From: an uncultured Sulfurimonas sp. | GTDB taxonomy: Bacteria; Campylobacterota; Campylobacteria; Campylobacterales; Sulfurimonadaceae | Length of the DNA: 5,860 bases | Assembly: GCA_937914675.1 (NCBI GenBank) | Contig: CALDOC010000038.1 | Span: 1 to 5,860 of the forward strand | Direction: 5' to 3' | Shown here: positions 1-5,204 of the stretch, in pieces | Numbering within the stretch: position 1 is the stretch's first letter | Layout of the letters: each line of letters begins with the position of its first letter | Made by a program: the position numbers and the translations under genes | The notes under the pieces: model-generated | What the model saw: only the letters and a program-made list of their open reading frames with translations | Databases searched by the model: none | Told to the model about the DNA's origin: nothing

Positions 1-179
1 GAGTAATTCATTGCTCAAATCGCTATCCTTGAAGTTGTATTAGAGTCATTATATCAAAAAACTATACTTAATATTAAATTATGTATAGTATTTAAGAGAC
101 ACTACACCTCAAAAAAGCAAGAACTTTAAGCTTAAGACAACTCCAATTTTTATCACTTTATGACTAGATGCAATACTAT
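1..179. other. AT-rich leader without a supportable gene
   Basis: No convincing coding region was found on either strand. A short plus-strand open stretch from the window edge ends in TAG at 41-43 and could be the tail of an upstream gene, but it is too short to identify. On the minus strand there is a TATAAT at 53-48 and an ATG at 11-9 pointing out of the window, so a divergent gene may begin at the left edge. The AAGGA at 30-26 lies about 14 bases from that ATG, too far to be a normal ribosome site, so I do not call the gene. A perfect 10-base palindrome TTAAGCTTAA sits at 126-135. Confidence 0.4.
61..89. repeat. Inverted repeat ACTATAC/GTATAGT in upstream intergenic region
   Basis: The arms at 61-67 and 83-89 are perfect 7-base complements around a 15-base spacer. 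The spacer contains a second perfect palindrome, TTAATATTAA (68-77). Nested palindromes like this are compatible with a regulator-binding site between two divergent genes, but no regulator can be assigned. There is no following T-run, so it is not a typical terminator. Confidence 0.4.
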
Positions 180-208
180 TTGCACAATTTATCATTTTAA
201 ACTATAAT
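180..208 (+). promoter_or_regulatory. Probable promoter of the RHH-WGR gene pair
   Basis: A perfect TATAAT lies at 203-208, about 30 bases before the start codon at 239. A weak -35-like TTGCAC (180-185) stands 17 bases upstream of it. The downstream ribosome site AAGGA (228-232) is 6 bases from the ATG. A good -10 with a poor -35 is common in Campylobacterota vegetative promoters. Confidence 0.5.
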
Positions 209-238
209 ATACTCAATAAAAGAGATAAAGGAAATTAA

Positions 239-433
239 ATGGAAGAATTAGAAGTAGTTGGCAAAAGAGTTAATCTAGAAGTTAAAAACATTAAAAGAGT
301 AAAAATAATTTCAGCTCTGCTAGAAGATGAACTTAAGGCTTTAAATGAAAAGAAAAAGCTCGATTATGTAATTAATAAAGCGATAGAGTCTTATTATGCC
401 TCAGAAGAAATCAAATCACTTCTTGAGCTATAA
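239..433 (+). CDS. Small ribbon-helix-helix-like protein (hypothetical)
   Basis: A 64-residue soluble, charged protein with no signal peptide or membrane segment. I do not recognise a named family. The order of elements resembles an RHH/CopG fold: a beta-like stretch VKIISAL (about residues 21-27), a charged helix (about 29-39), a turn, then a second helix LDYVINKAIESYY (41-53) with the usual hydrophobic spacing of the second RHH helix. RHH proteins dimerise and bind DNA with the paired strands, often as antitoxins or repressors of their own operon. The start is well supported by AAGGA 6 bases upstream. The last 38 bases overlap the next gene in another frame, so the two are very probably translated together. 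RHH assignment is an inference from pattern only; it may simply be an uncharacterised partner of the WGR protein. Confidence 0.6.
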   Translation: MEELEVVGKRVNLEVKNIKRVKIISALLEDELKALNEKKKLDYVINKAIESYYASEEIKSLLEL

Positions 434-653
434 AACCACTCTTTACAGAGTCGTTAACGAAAAAACTAGATACTACTCATTGGAGATACTCCCTACCCTG
501 TTTGGAGAGTATCTGCTTATAAGATCATTTGGTGGAGTTAAAAACAAAAAACCTACAAGAATCATTAAAGAGTACTTTTCTCATAAAGAAGATGGCATTA
601 AAGCGTTTGAGAAGTTGGTTGCTGAGAAAGTGGAGAAGGGATATTATTTGTAG
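396..653 (+). CDS. Small WGR-domain-like protein
   Basis: An 85-residue protein that is almost entirely one WGR-type domain. An opening strand LYRVVNEKTRYYSLEI (about residues 16-31) is followed by LLIRSFGGVKNKKPT (about 40-54), where the signature W-G-R should fall. The C-terminal helix has the typical ending KAFEKLVAEKVEKGY (about 69-83). The signature reads S-F-G rather than W-G-R, so the domain is divergent. WGR domains bind nucleic acid ends or DNA in PARPs and in MolR-type proteins; stand-alone bacterial copies have no settled function. The ATG at 396 lies inside the upstream gene with a weak ribosome site; a TTG at 423, with AGAAGA at 404-409 upstream, is an alternative start and would still overlap the upstream stop. 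Close coupling to an RHH-like gene suggests a two-gene regulatory or toxin-antitoxin-like unit, which is inference. Confidence 0.65.
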   Translation: MPQKKSNHFLSYKTTLYRVVNEKTRYYSLEILPTLFGEYLLIRSFGGVKNKKPTRIIKEYFSHKEDGIKAFEKLVAEKVEKGYYL

Positions 654-760
654 GCGTTTGGATGAAAATTTATAATTTAATAATTCTCTCACTATTTACT
701 CGCTAAATCAATCTTGAAATTAGAGAATGATTCATGCAATCCGTTGTTTTCTAAAAATGC

Positions 761-802
761 TATAATTGCGTTAAGTTAAAAACAAAGCTAAATTAGCGAG
801 GG
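761..802 (+). promoter_or_regulatory. Promoter and ribosome site of mntA-hepT
   Basis: A perfect TATAAT at 761-766 has no convincing -35 box. A strong GAGGG ribosome site (798-802) lies 6 bases before the mntA ATG at 809. The palindrome at 787-797 lies between the two and would be in the 5' leader of the transcript. Confidence 0.55.
787..797. repeat. Palindrome GCTAA-A-TTAGC, candidate autoregulatory operator
   Basis: A perfect 5-1-5 palindrome sits between the -10 box and the ribosome site of mntA. The sequence TTAGCGAG (793-800) is the exact complement of CTCGCTAA at 699-706, on the far side of the promoter, so a related half-site flanks the promoter on each side. A second inverted pair, ATTCTCT (683-689) and AGAGAAT (722-728), lies in the same intergenic region. 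Toxin-antitoxin operons commonly repress themselves through such sites, but binding here is inferred. Confidence 0.4.
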
Positions 803-808
803 TTTATT

Positions 809-1096
809 ATGAAAAAATTAGATGTATTAAACTACTTAAAAGAGCATTGTCAAGAATTTAAGACTCGGTACAACGTTGAGAAGATTGGTCTATTTGGGAG
901 CTACGCAAGAGATGAAGCCACTCCAGATAGCGATATAGACATATTTGTAAAGATGAGGCCTAATATGTTTGATATGATAGCCATAAAAGAACAGATAGAA
1001 GAAGACCTGCATGCTAAGGTTGACATCGTAAGAGAACACAAAAATATCAAGCCATTCTTTTTAGAGATGATTAATAAAGATTTGATTTATGCTTAG
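809..1096 (+). CDS. mntA: MntA-type minimal nucleotidyltransferase antitoxin
   Basis: A 95-residue DNA polymerase beta-superfamily nucleotidyltransferase of the minimal (MNT) type, full length for the family. The active-site pattern is complete: G30-S31, then ten residues, then D42-I-D44, with a third acidic residue D72 in KVDIV. In characterised type VII toxin-antitoxin systems MntA transfers AMP from ATP to a tyrosine in the HEPN toxin and so neutralises it. The start is fixed by GAGGG 6 bases upstream. The stop codon overlaps the start of the HEPN gene by 8 bases, the usual arrangement for this pair and a sign of translational coupling. The residue after AR in the signature is D35 rather than the frequent G, which is tolerated in the family. 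Function as antitoxin rests on family knowledge and on the partner gene. Confidence 0.9.
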   Translation: MKKLDVLNYLKEHCQEFKTRYNVEKIGLFGSYARDEATPDSDIDIFVKMRPNMFDMIAIKEQIEEDLHAKVDIVREHKNIKPFFLEMINKDLIYA

Positions 1097-1472
1097 CGAT
1101 AAAGATAAAATGATTTTATCAACCCTTGATGATATTAAAATATCGCTACTCTTGATTATTGCTCGCTGTAAAGACATAAACTCTAGTGACGATTTTTTAG
1201 ATGAAGAAGATGGACTACTCAAACTAGACGGCGTCTCAATGAGGCTAATAGCTATTGGAGAAGGATTTAAAAATATTGACAAGTTGTCTGACAACAAACT
1301 ATTAACCAATTATCCAAATATTCCGTGGAAGCAAGTCAAAGGGATTAGAGATATTTTATCTCATCACTATTTTGATTTAGACGCAGAAACTATATTTGAT
1401 ATTTGTCAAAATGATATAAGTGATCTTTTGAACACGACCATTAAAATAATTGAAGACGTAACTCAAAAGTAA
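1089..1472 (+). CDS. hepT: HepT-type HEPN ribonuclease toxin
   Basis: A 127-residue, largely helical HEPN-domain protein of the HepT-like family (DUF86 type). The RX4HXY signature is intact: R87-DILS-H92-H-Y94. R87 and H92 are the expected RNase residues and Y94 corresponds to the tyrosine that MntA modifies with AMP in studied systems. Other family marks are an early helix pair and the segment YPNIPWKQVKGIRDILSHHYFDLD (about residues 75-98). Known HepT proteins form dimers and cut RNA (mRNA or tRNA, depending on the study). Translation begins inside the end of mntA without its own strong ribosome site, so output probably depends on mntA translation. Both genes are undamaged, so the module is predicted to be functional. 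No terminator with a T-run is evident right after the stop. Confidence 0.9.
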   Translation: MLSDKDKMILSTLDDIKISLLLIIARCKDINSSDDFLDEEDGLLKLDGVSMRLIAIGEGFKNIDKLSDNKLLTNYPNIPWKQVKGIRDILSHHYFDLDAETIFDICQNDISDLLNTTIKIIEDVTQK

Positions 1473-1501
1473 AATATTCCCACCATTAACAAAAAGAAAG
1501 A

Positions 1502-1608
1502 ACTCCGGTTGTTAAACGAAGTGCAAAAATTGGCGCTTATATTGTATCAAAAAGTCTAAAAATAGGGATTTTATCTTTAATTATTTGCTATTCGTTTGAC
1601 AACACTCC
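1502..1608. mobile_element. MITE-like imperfect palindrome flanked by ACTCC repeats
   Basis: Arms GTTGTTAAACGAA (1508-1520) and TTCGTTTGACAAC (1591-1603) pair over 13 bases with one G-T mismatch. The pairing resumes inside with GCAAA (1523-1527) against TTTGC (1584-1588) and AATT (1528-1531) against AATT (1579-1582). The same five bases, ACTCC, stand at 1502-1506 and 1604-1608, immediately outside the palindrome apart from one extra G at 1507. Terminal inverted repeats plus a short direct duplication, with no coding capacity, is the structure of a miniature inverted-repeat element. It could instead be a structured RNA or a bidirectional terminator between the convergent hepT and ald. I cannot assign a transposase family. 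The rest of the 1473-1631 gap holds nothing else I can support. Confidence 0.4.
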
Positions 1609-1631
1609 ATAATCGCCATAAATGTTCTAAG

Positions 1632-2732
1632 CTAATTAAAACTATAACTTTGAATATCCAAAGCTTCGCCAACTGCTTTGTTATAAAGCGTTCCATCGTA
1701 AGTATTAAGAGAGCTAATCATAAGCGGTCGCTCTTTGCAAATATTCTCAGCACCAAAACGAGCCAAATCTCTTATATAAGGAAGGGTGGCGTTTGTCAAA
1801 GCCTGCGTTGAAGTGCGTGGATACGCTCCCGGCATATTCGCTACGCAGTAGTGAACCACGCCTTGCTCTATAAACGTAGGTTGCGTATGGGTTGTAGAGT
1901 GAGAACTCTCAAAACATCCACCTTGGTCTATGGAGACGTCGACAAGAACGCTTCCCTCTTTCATAGAGCCCAACATATCTCTTGTGATAAGTTTTGGAGC
2001 TTTGGCGCCAGGAATGAGAACGGTTCCAATGACGATGTCGCACTCCGGAAGCAACTTATTTATAGCTTCGCTCGTACTGTATAGGGTGGCTACGTTTGCC
2101 GGTAATACGTCCTTTAGATAATGTAATCGCTGAGTATTAATATCGAGAATGGTTACGTCGGCTCCAAGACCGGCGGCGATTTCCGCCGCGACCTTGCCCG
2201 CCACTCCACCTCCTAGAATCATAACTTTAGCTCTGCTCGTTCCCACAACGCCGCCAGCCAAAAGACCGCTTCCTCCATTGTACTTGCCCAGATAAACGCT
2301 CCCCATAAGAGAAGCCATCTTTCCAGCCACCTCGCTCATAGGCTCGAGAAGCGGTAAGCGTTTATCTATTTCCAAAGTCTCGTATGCGAAAGCTCGCACC
2401 CCTTTTTTAAGCAAAAATTCCGTTTGAGCTCTGTCCGCCGCTAGGTGTAAATACGTAAAAAGCGTCTGATTTTTCTTAAAAAGTTCGTATTCGCTCGCGA
2501 TTGGCTCCTTGACTTTTACTATCATCTCGGCTATTTCAAATATGTCATAAGCCTCCACTAGCAAATACGCGCCCGCTTCGACGTACTCTTTGTCGCTAAA
2601 GCCGCTACCCTCGCCAGCGCCACTCTGCACATAAACTCTATGCCCGTCTTTACTCAACTCTCTAACTCCAGAAGGAGTGATTGCAACTCTAAACTCGCTT
2701 GTTTTAATCTCTTTTGGCACGCCGATATTCAT
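1632..2732 (-). CDS. ald: Alanine dehydrogenase
   Basis: NAD-dependent L-alanine dehydrogenase, which reversibly converts L-alanine to pyruvate, ammonium and NADH in the cytoplasm. From the ATG at 2732 the protein has 366 residues, close to the usual ~370. The opening MNIGVPKEIK is the family N-terminus. Substrate and catalytic residues fall at the expected places: R15, K75 and H96 match the standard numbering exactly, and D269 in VDVSIDQGG corresponds to Asp270. The NAD-binding Rossmann fold is seen in VMILGGGVAGKVAAEIAAGLGADVTILD (about 170-197). A longer frame begins at 2756 and another ATG is at 2735, but AAGGA (2743-2739) is 6 bases from the ATG at 2732 and only 3 from the one at 2735, so I choose 2732. 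It lies downstream of ybaK on the same strand with an 81-base gap, and converges with hepT. Confidence 0.95.
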   Translation of the reverse strand: MNIGVPKEIKTSEFRVAITPSGVRELSKDGHRVYVQSGAGEGSGFSDKEYVEAGAYLLVEAYDIFEIAEMIVKVKEPIASEYELFKKNQTLFTYLHLAADRAQTEFLLKKGVRAFAYETLEIDKRLPLLEPMSEVAGKMASLMGSVYLGKYNGGSGLLAGGVVGTSRAKVMILGGGVAGKVAAEIAAGLGADVTILDINTQRLHYLKDVLPANVATLYSTSEAINKLLPECDIVIGTVLIPGAKAPKLITRDMLGSMKEGSVLVDVSIDQGGCFESSHSTTHTQPTFIEQGVVHYCVANMPGAYPRTSTQALTNATLPYIRDLARFGAENICKERPLMISSLNTYDGTLYNKAVGEALDIQSYSFN

Positions 2733-2741
2733 CATATTTCC

Positions 2742-2750
2742 TTTTTTTTT
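2742..2750 (-). repeat. A9 homopolymer just before the ald ribosome site
   Basis: Nine A residues on the coding strand run directly into the AAGGA ribosome site of ald. If translation started at 2732, length changes here would not shift the reading frame but could alter the spacing or accessibility of the leader. A-rich leaders are ordinary in Campylobacterota. Confidence 0.5.
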
Positions 2751-2782
2751 AATCACTTTAAATTTATGCGTATTTCACTCTA

Positions 2783-2800
2783 TTTAAGCATGTCCTTAAA
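2783..2800. repeat. Small palindrome TTTAAG/CTTAAA between ybaK and ald
   Basis: Six-base perfect arms (2783-2788 and 2795-2800) surround a six-base loop in the 81-base gap between ybaK and ald. No T-run follows on either strand, so a terminator is unlikely. An operator or mRNA hairpin controlling ald is possible but unsupported beyond position. Confidence 0.3.
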
Positions 2801-2813
2801 CAATTGAATGTTC

Positions 2814-3281
2814 TTATATCGCGATATTCTCAAATTTAGCTTGCATGGACTCTTGCAAATCTTTAGGGGAGAGTTCCACTTCCAAGCCTCTTTTTCCCGC
2901 GCTTACAAAGATTGAGTCGAACTCTTTAGCACTTTCGTCAATCATGGTTTTTAGCTTTTTTTTCTGTCCGAGAGGACTAACTCCACCTAAGACGTAACCC
3001 GTGATTTTCTCCACGTCGCGAGCGTCCGCCATCGCGATCTTTTTCGCTCCTAGCGCTTTTGCCATCGCTTTGAGACTAAGTTTTTTTGAAACGGGAACTA
3101 TCCCTATGGCGAATTCTTTGTTTTCCGTAACAACGACCAAGGTTTTAAACACCTTCTCCTGCGCGACTCCGAGTTTTCGAGCAGCCTCTTCGCCGTAAGA
3201 TTCGCAAGCGTCGTCATGAGAATATTGTACTAATTTGTACTCGATTTTCGTTTTTTTTAGTAGTCTCATGCAAGGGGTCAT
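2814..3281 (-). CDS. ybaK: YbaK/EbsC-type Cys-tRNA(Pro)/Cys-tRNA(Cys) deacylase
   Basis: A 155-residue single-domain editing hydrolase, full length for the YbaK family. In the studied homologues it removes cysteine wrongly attached to tRNA(Pro) by prolyl-tRNA synthetase, a proofreading step acting in trans in the cytosol. The catalytic-site lysine is K46 in VFKTLVV, the same number as in the E. coli protein. The loop GYVLGGVSPLGQ (95-106) is the family glycine-rich substrate-binding segment. The C-terminal GKRGLEVELSPKDL is also typical. The ATG at 3281 has AAGG (3291-3288) six bases upstream, which fixes the start. The same strand continues to ald after 81 bases, but no functional link between the two is known to me. 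The related ProX and INS editing families share the fold; the K46 context and loop favour YbaK. Confidence 0.93.
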   Translation of the reverse strand: MTPCMRLLKKTKIEYKLVQYSHDDACESYGEEAARKLGVAQEKVFKTLVVVTENKEFAIGIVPVSKKLSLKAMAKALGAKKIAMADARDVEKITGYVLGGVSPLGQKKKLKTMIDESAKEFDSIFVSAGKRGLEVELSPKDLQESMQAKFENIAI

Positions 3282-3462
3282 TGCTCGCCTTTTTTAAGTT
3301 AAAAGTTCGTTTTGCAAAAGCCGTCAAAAAGAGTTTTGGCTTCATCCGCATTTGGCCGTGACGATATTTTCAACGATGGCTCTCAATCAATATCTTTGTG
3401 CAGAGAGCAATTCTCCCGTCATAATAGATAGTTCTTTGGAATAATTTTTGTCGATTGTATAT
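3282..3462. other. Intergenic stretch with short gene-like open frames only
   Basis: This gap precedes ybaK and should contain its promoter, but I see no convincing -10/-35 pair. On the minus strand one short frame ends in ...PNADEAKTLFDGFCKTNF and a stop just before ybaK. Another minus-strand frame holds MTGELLSAQRY and stops. A plus-strand frame is open for 48 codons at 3298-3444, without an ATG near its start. None has a start codon with a ribosome site and a recognisable family. Decayed coding DNA is possible. Confidence 0.35.
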
Positions 3463-3717
3463 TCATTTTTCAATCACCAACCTCTCGTTAGCCCCTTTTT
3501 GAAACTCATACTCCGTTTTCACTATTTTAGTTGTAAAACCTTGATTCTTCAAGAAATCAATAACTTCTTGTAAATGTTTTGATTTTTGATTTTTCAAATC
3601 CAAAAGAGGAAATATTCTTACCTCTTTGCGCGAGACTCTGCACATCTCCAAAATTGCTTTTTTGTGAAACTCCACGTCAAAATGCTCGCTTGACAAACCT
3701 TTGCAATTTACATCATC
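3463..3717 (-). pseudogene. C-terminal remnant of a SAM-dependent methyltransferase-like gene
   Basis: About 80 residues with the look of the C-terminal third of a class I methyltransferase found in several bacteria: SSEHFDVEFHKKAILEMCRVSRKEVRIFPLL, then KHLQEVIDFLKNQGF and the ending YEFQKGANERLVIEK. The SAM-binding N-terminal part is missing: upstream the frame runs only to a TAA at 3720-3718, and the 150 bases beyond do not continue the protein in any frame I checked. The only start codon of any kind near the front is a TTG at 3696 with AAAGG almost touching it, which is not a workable ribosome site. A methyltransferase without its cofactor domain cannot act, so I call it a truncated pseudogene. 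Family assignment is by recognition of the motif pattern and is moderate. Confidence 0.6.
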
Positions 3718-3719
3718 TT

Positions 3720-3754
3720 ATACTTTGTGGATTCAATATTAATCCATAAAGTAT
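3720..3754. repeat. Strong 14-bp hairpin at the broken end of the methyltransferase remnant
   Basis: ATACTTTGTGGATT (3720-3733) pairs with AATCCATAAAGTAT (3741-3754) across a 7-base loop, with one G-T pair. It abuts the point where the methyltransferase frame is lost. On the plus strand the downstream bases are moderately T-rich but do not form a clean T-run, so a terminator is not certain. It could be a leftover end of a mobile element, a terminator, or an operator. Confidence 0.5.
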
Positions 3755-3838
3755 TGTTGCTTGTTAGTTCTTAAATCTTTATTTATTGAGTGCGGTTAGT
3801 TAAAATATGTAAAATCTCCTATTCAAGCATTAGTAAAA

Positions 3839-3938
3839 ATATCCGCAATTAAATTTCTATTTTATGTATAAATTTATTCTGGATGACTTATTTAAAGCAA
3901 TTATACCCATAAATAATCGGAAATTATATCCGCAATTA
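3839..3938 (+). promoter_or_regulatory. Two 13-bp direct repeats upstream of fic, candidate operators
   Basis: ATATCCGCAATTA occurs exactly at 3839-3851 and again at 3926-3938, 87 bases apart start to start, and a shorter copy GCAATTA lies at 3897-3903. The second full copy ends 3 bases before a -10-like TACAAT (3942-3947), so a protein bound there would overlap the fic promoter. The first copy lies 15 bases before another -10-like TATAAA (3867-3872). The Fic protein has a winged-helix-like C-terminus, so self-regulation through these repeats is a reasonable but untested idea. The rest of 3755-3967 shows no gene. Confidence 0.45.
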
Positions 3939-3941
3939 CGA

Positions 3942-3947
3942 TACAAT
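3942..3947 (+). promoter_or_regulatory. Candidate -10 box of fic
   Basis: TACAAT (five of six bases of TATAAT) lies 20 bases before the fic ATG. No good -35 box is present at 17 bases; that space is occupied by the direct repeat. The ribosome site AGGAG at 3957-3961 is 6 bases from the ATG. Confidence 0.4.
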
Positions 3948-3967
3948 ATCTTTATCAGGAGAATACC

Positions 3968-5167
3968 ATGTATTTCACGCCTATTTTACCAATTGATATC
4001 AAGGGTAATATCGATCAAGAACTTTTATCCCTTGCAGAAGAAGTTTGCATAAAAAGCGCAACTCTTGGTGGAGCGCATAATACGCATATAATCAATTCAA
4101 TCAAAGATTTACTTAGAAAAACAAATAGTTACTATTCCAATAAGATTGAATCCGAGGGGACTCATCCCATTGATATTGAAAAGGCCATGAGAAAAGACTT
4201 TTCATCCAACGAGTATGAAAAAAAATTACAACTCTTGTCTTTAGCTCATATTGACGTTCAAAAATATATTGAAAACTCTTTGTCGAATAAAGAAAATATA
4301 AATATTTACACACAAGAGTTTATCCTAAACCTTCACAAAGAGTTTTACACAAAAGAGGGCATGGATAAATTTTTAGATATCAATTATGAAAATAAGCATG
4401 TAAACATGGTTCCTGGGACGTTGAGAGAAAATGATGTTTACATAGGTAAACATATCGCGCCAAAGTTTAGTGAACTAGACATGCTCATGACACATTTTCA
4501 AAACGAATACTCTAAAGCGTATAAACAATCAACTAAAGCTTTAAAACTACTCTATGCGCTATCGTCGCATCACCGCTTAGTTTGGGTGCATCCATTTCTA
4601 GACGGTAATGGAAGAATTTCAAGACTATTTTTAGACGCTTCATTGCAAGATATAAAACTAGATGGTTATGGTCTTTGGAATATATCAAGAGGTTTAGCCA
4701 GAAACAGTGATGAGTATAAAAAGCATTTAGCGCTAGCGGATATGAAACTACAGAGCGCGATAGATGGAAGAGGACCATTGTCATTAAGGGGACTGAGTTA
4801 TTATCTAAAATACATGCTAGAAACCGCTCTCGATCAAATCGCGTTTATGAGTAAAAACTTACAGCTTAATTTACTTGGAAATAGAATAGAAAAGTTTGTT
4901 ATGCTCTCAGAAGAGGAGATGTTAAATATAAAACCTCTCCCAAAATATGCATCTACGCTTTTTAAAGAACTACTCATTCATGGTGAAATACCAAGAGGAA
5001 AAGTTCAAAACATTATCAACAAAAGCGATAGAACTGCAACAACGCTCATAAAAACACTGATAGAAATGGATTATTTAGAATCAGATACACCAAAAAGTGC
5101 GATTAGACTGAAATTAAACGCCGGGTTTGCATCATATTTATTGCCGGATTTAATCCCTAACAGATAG
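3968..5167 (+). CDS. Fic-family protein adenylyltransferase with C-terminal winged-helix-like domain
   Basis: A 399-residue Fic/DOC protein of the common three-part architecture. The N-terminal part (to about 100) carries the inhibitory-helix pattern YYSNKIESEGTHPIDIEKA, with S57 and E61 in the (S/T)xxxE(G/N) motif; position 62 is S instead of G or N. The flap that positions the target is PGTLRENDVYIGKHIAP (149-165). The catalytic loop HPFLDGNGRISR (208-219) is complete, with H208 as the general base, D212 for the metal and R216 for phosphate. Residues from about 325 onward (STLFKELLIHGEIPRGKVQNII and following) look like a winged-helix DNA-binding or regulatory domain. Such enzymes usually transfer AMP from ATP to a protein hydroxyl; the target here is unknown. 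AGGAG 6 bases before the ATG fixes the start. It stands alone, with no separate antitoxin gene, consistent with self-inhibition. Confidence 0.92.
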   Translation: MYFTPILPIDIKGNIDQELLSLAEEVCIKSATLGGAHNTHIINSIKDLLRKTNSYYSNKIESEGTHPIDIEKAMRKDFSSNEYEKKLQLLSLAHIDVQKYIENSLSNKENINIYTQEFILNLHKEFYTKEGMDKFLDINYENKHVNMVPGTLRENDVYIGKHIAPKFSELDMLMTHFQNEYSKAYKQSTKALKLLYALSSHHRLVWVHPFLDGNGRISRLFLDASLQDIKLDGYGLWNISRGLARNSDEYKKHLALADMKLQSAIDGRGPLSLRGLSYYLKYMLETALDQIAFMSKNLQLNLLGNRIEKFVMLSEEEMLNIKPLPKYASTLFKELLIHGEIPRGKVQNIINKSDRTATTLIKTLIEMDYLESDTPKSAIRLKLNAGFASYLLPDLIPNR

Positions 5168-5204
5168 GCTGTTGGAAGTGTCAGGGTTCTCCGTTATATA
5201 TGGT

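Noticed and set aside
239..653. RHH-WGR pair as a known toxin-antitoxin family
   Set aside because: I do not recognise any described family with this combination, so it is reported only as a candidate.
1061..1309. Open frame of 82 codons on the minus strand across mntA/hepT
   Set aside because: Low-complexity serine-rich shadow of the hepT coding strand, with no family resemblance.
1486..1515. Inverted repeat TTAACAA/TTGTTAA after hepT as a terminator
   Set aside because: The stem is only A/T pairs except one, the spacer is 16 bases and no T-run follows. The right arm is better explained as part of the larger palindrome at 1508-1603.
1508..1603. Integron attC site, because GTTAAAC fits the core GTTRRRY
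   Set aside because: The order of the two core-like motifs is wrong for attC, the opposite motif does not fit RYYYAAC, and there is no integron integrase or cassette.
1596..2121. Plus-strand open frames inside ald
   Set aside because: Antisense shadows of a gene whose catalytic residues are all in place.
3307..3390. TGA codons in short frames before ybaK read as selenocysteine (KCG-TGA)
   Set aside because: Several other stops occur within a few codons, there is no SECIS-like hairpin directly after, and no known selenoprotein motif.
4113..4784. Minus-strand open frames inside fic
   Set aside because: Antisense shadows of a complete Fic gene, with no ribosome site or family pattern.
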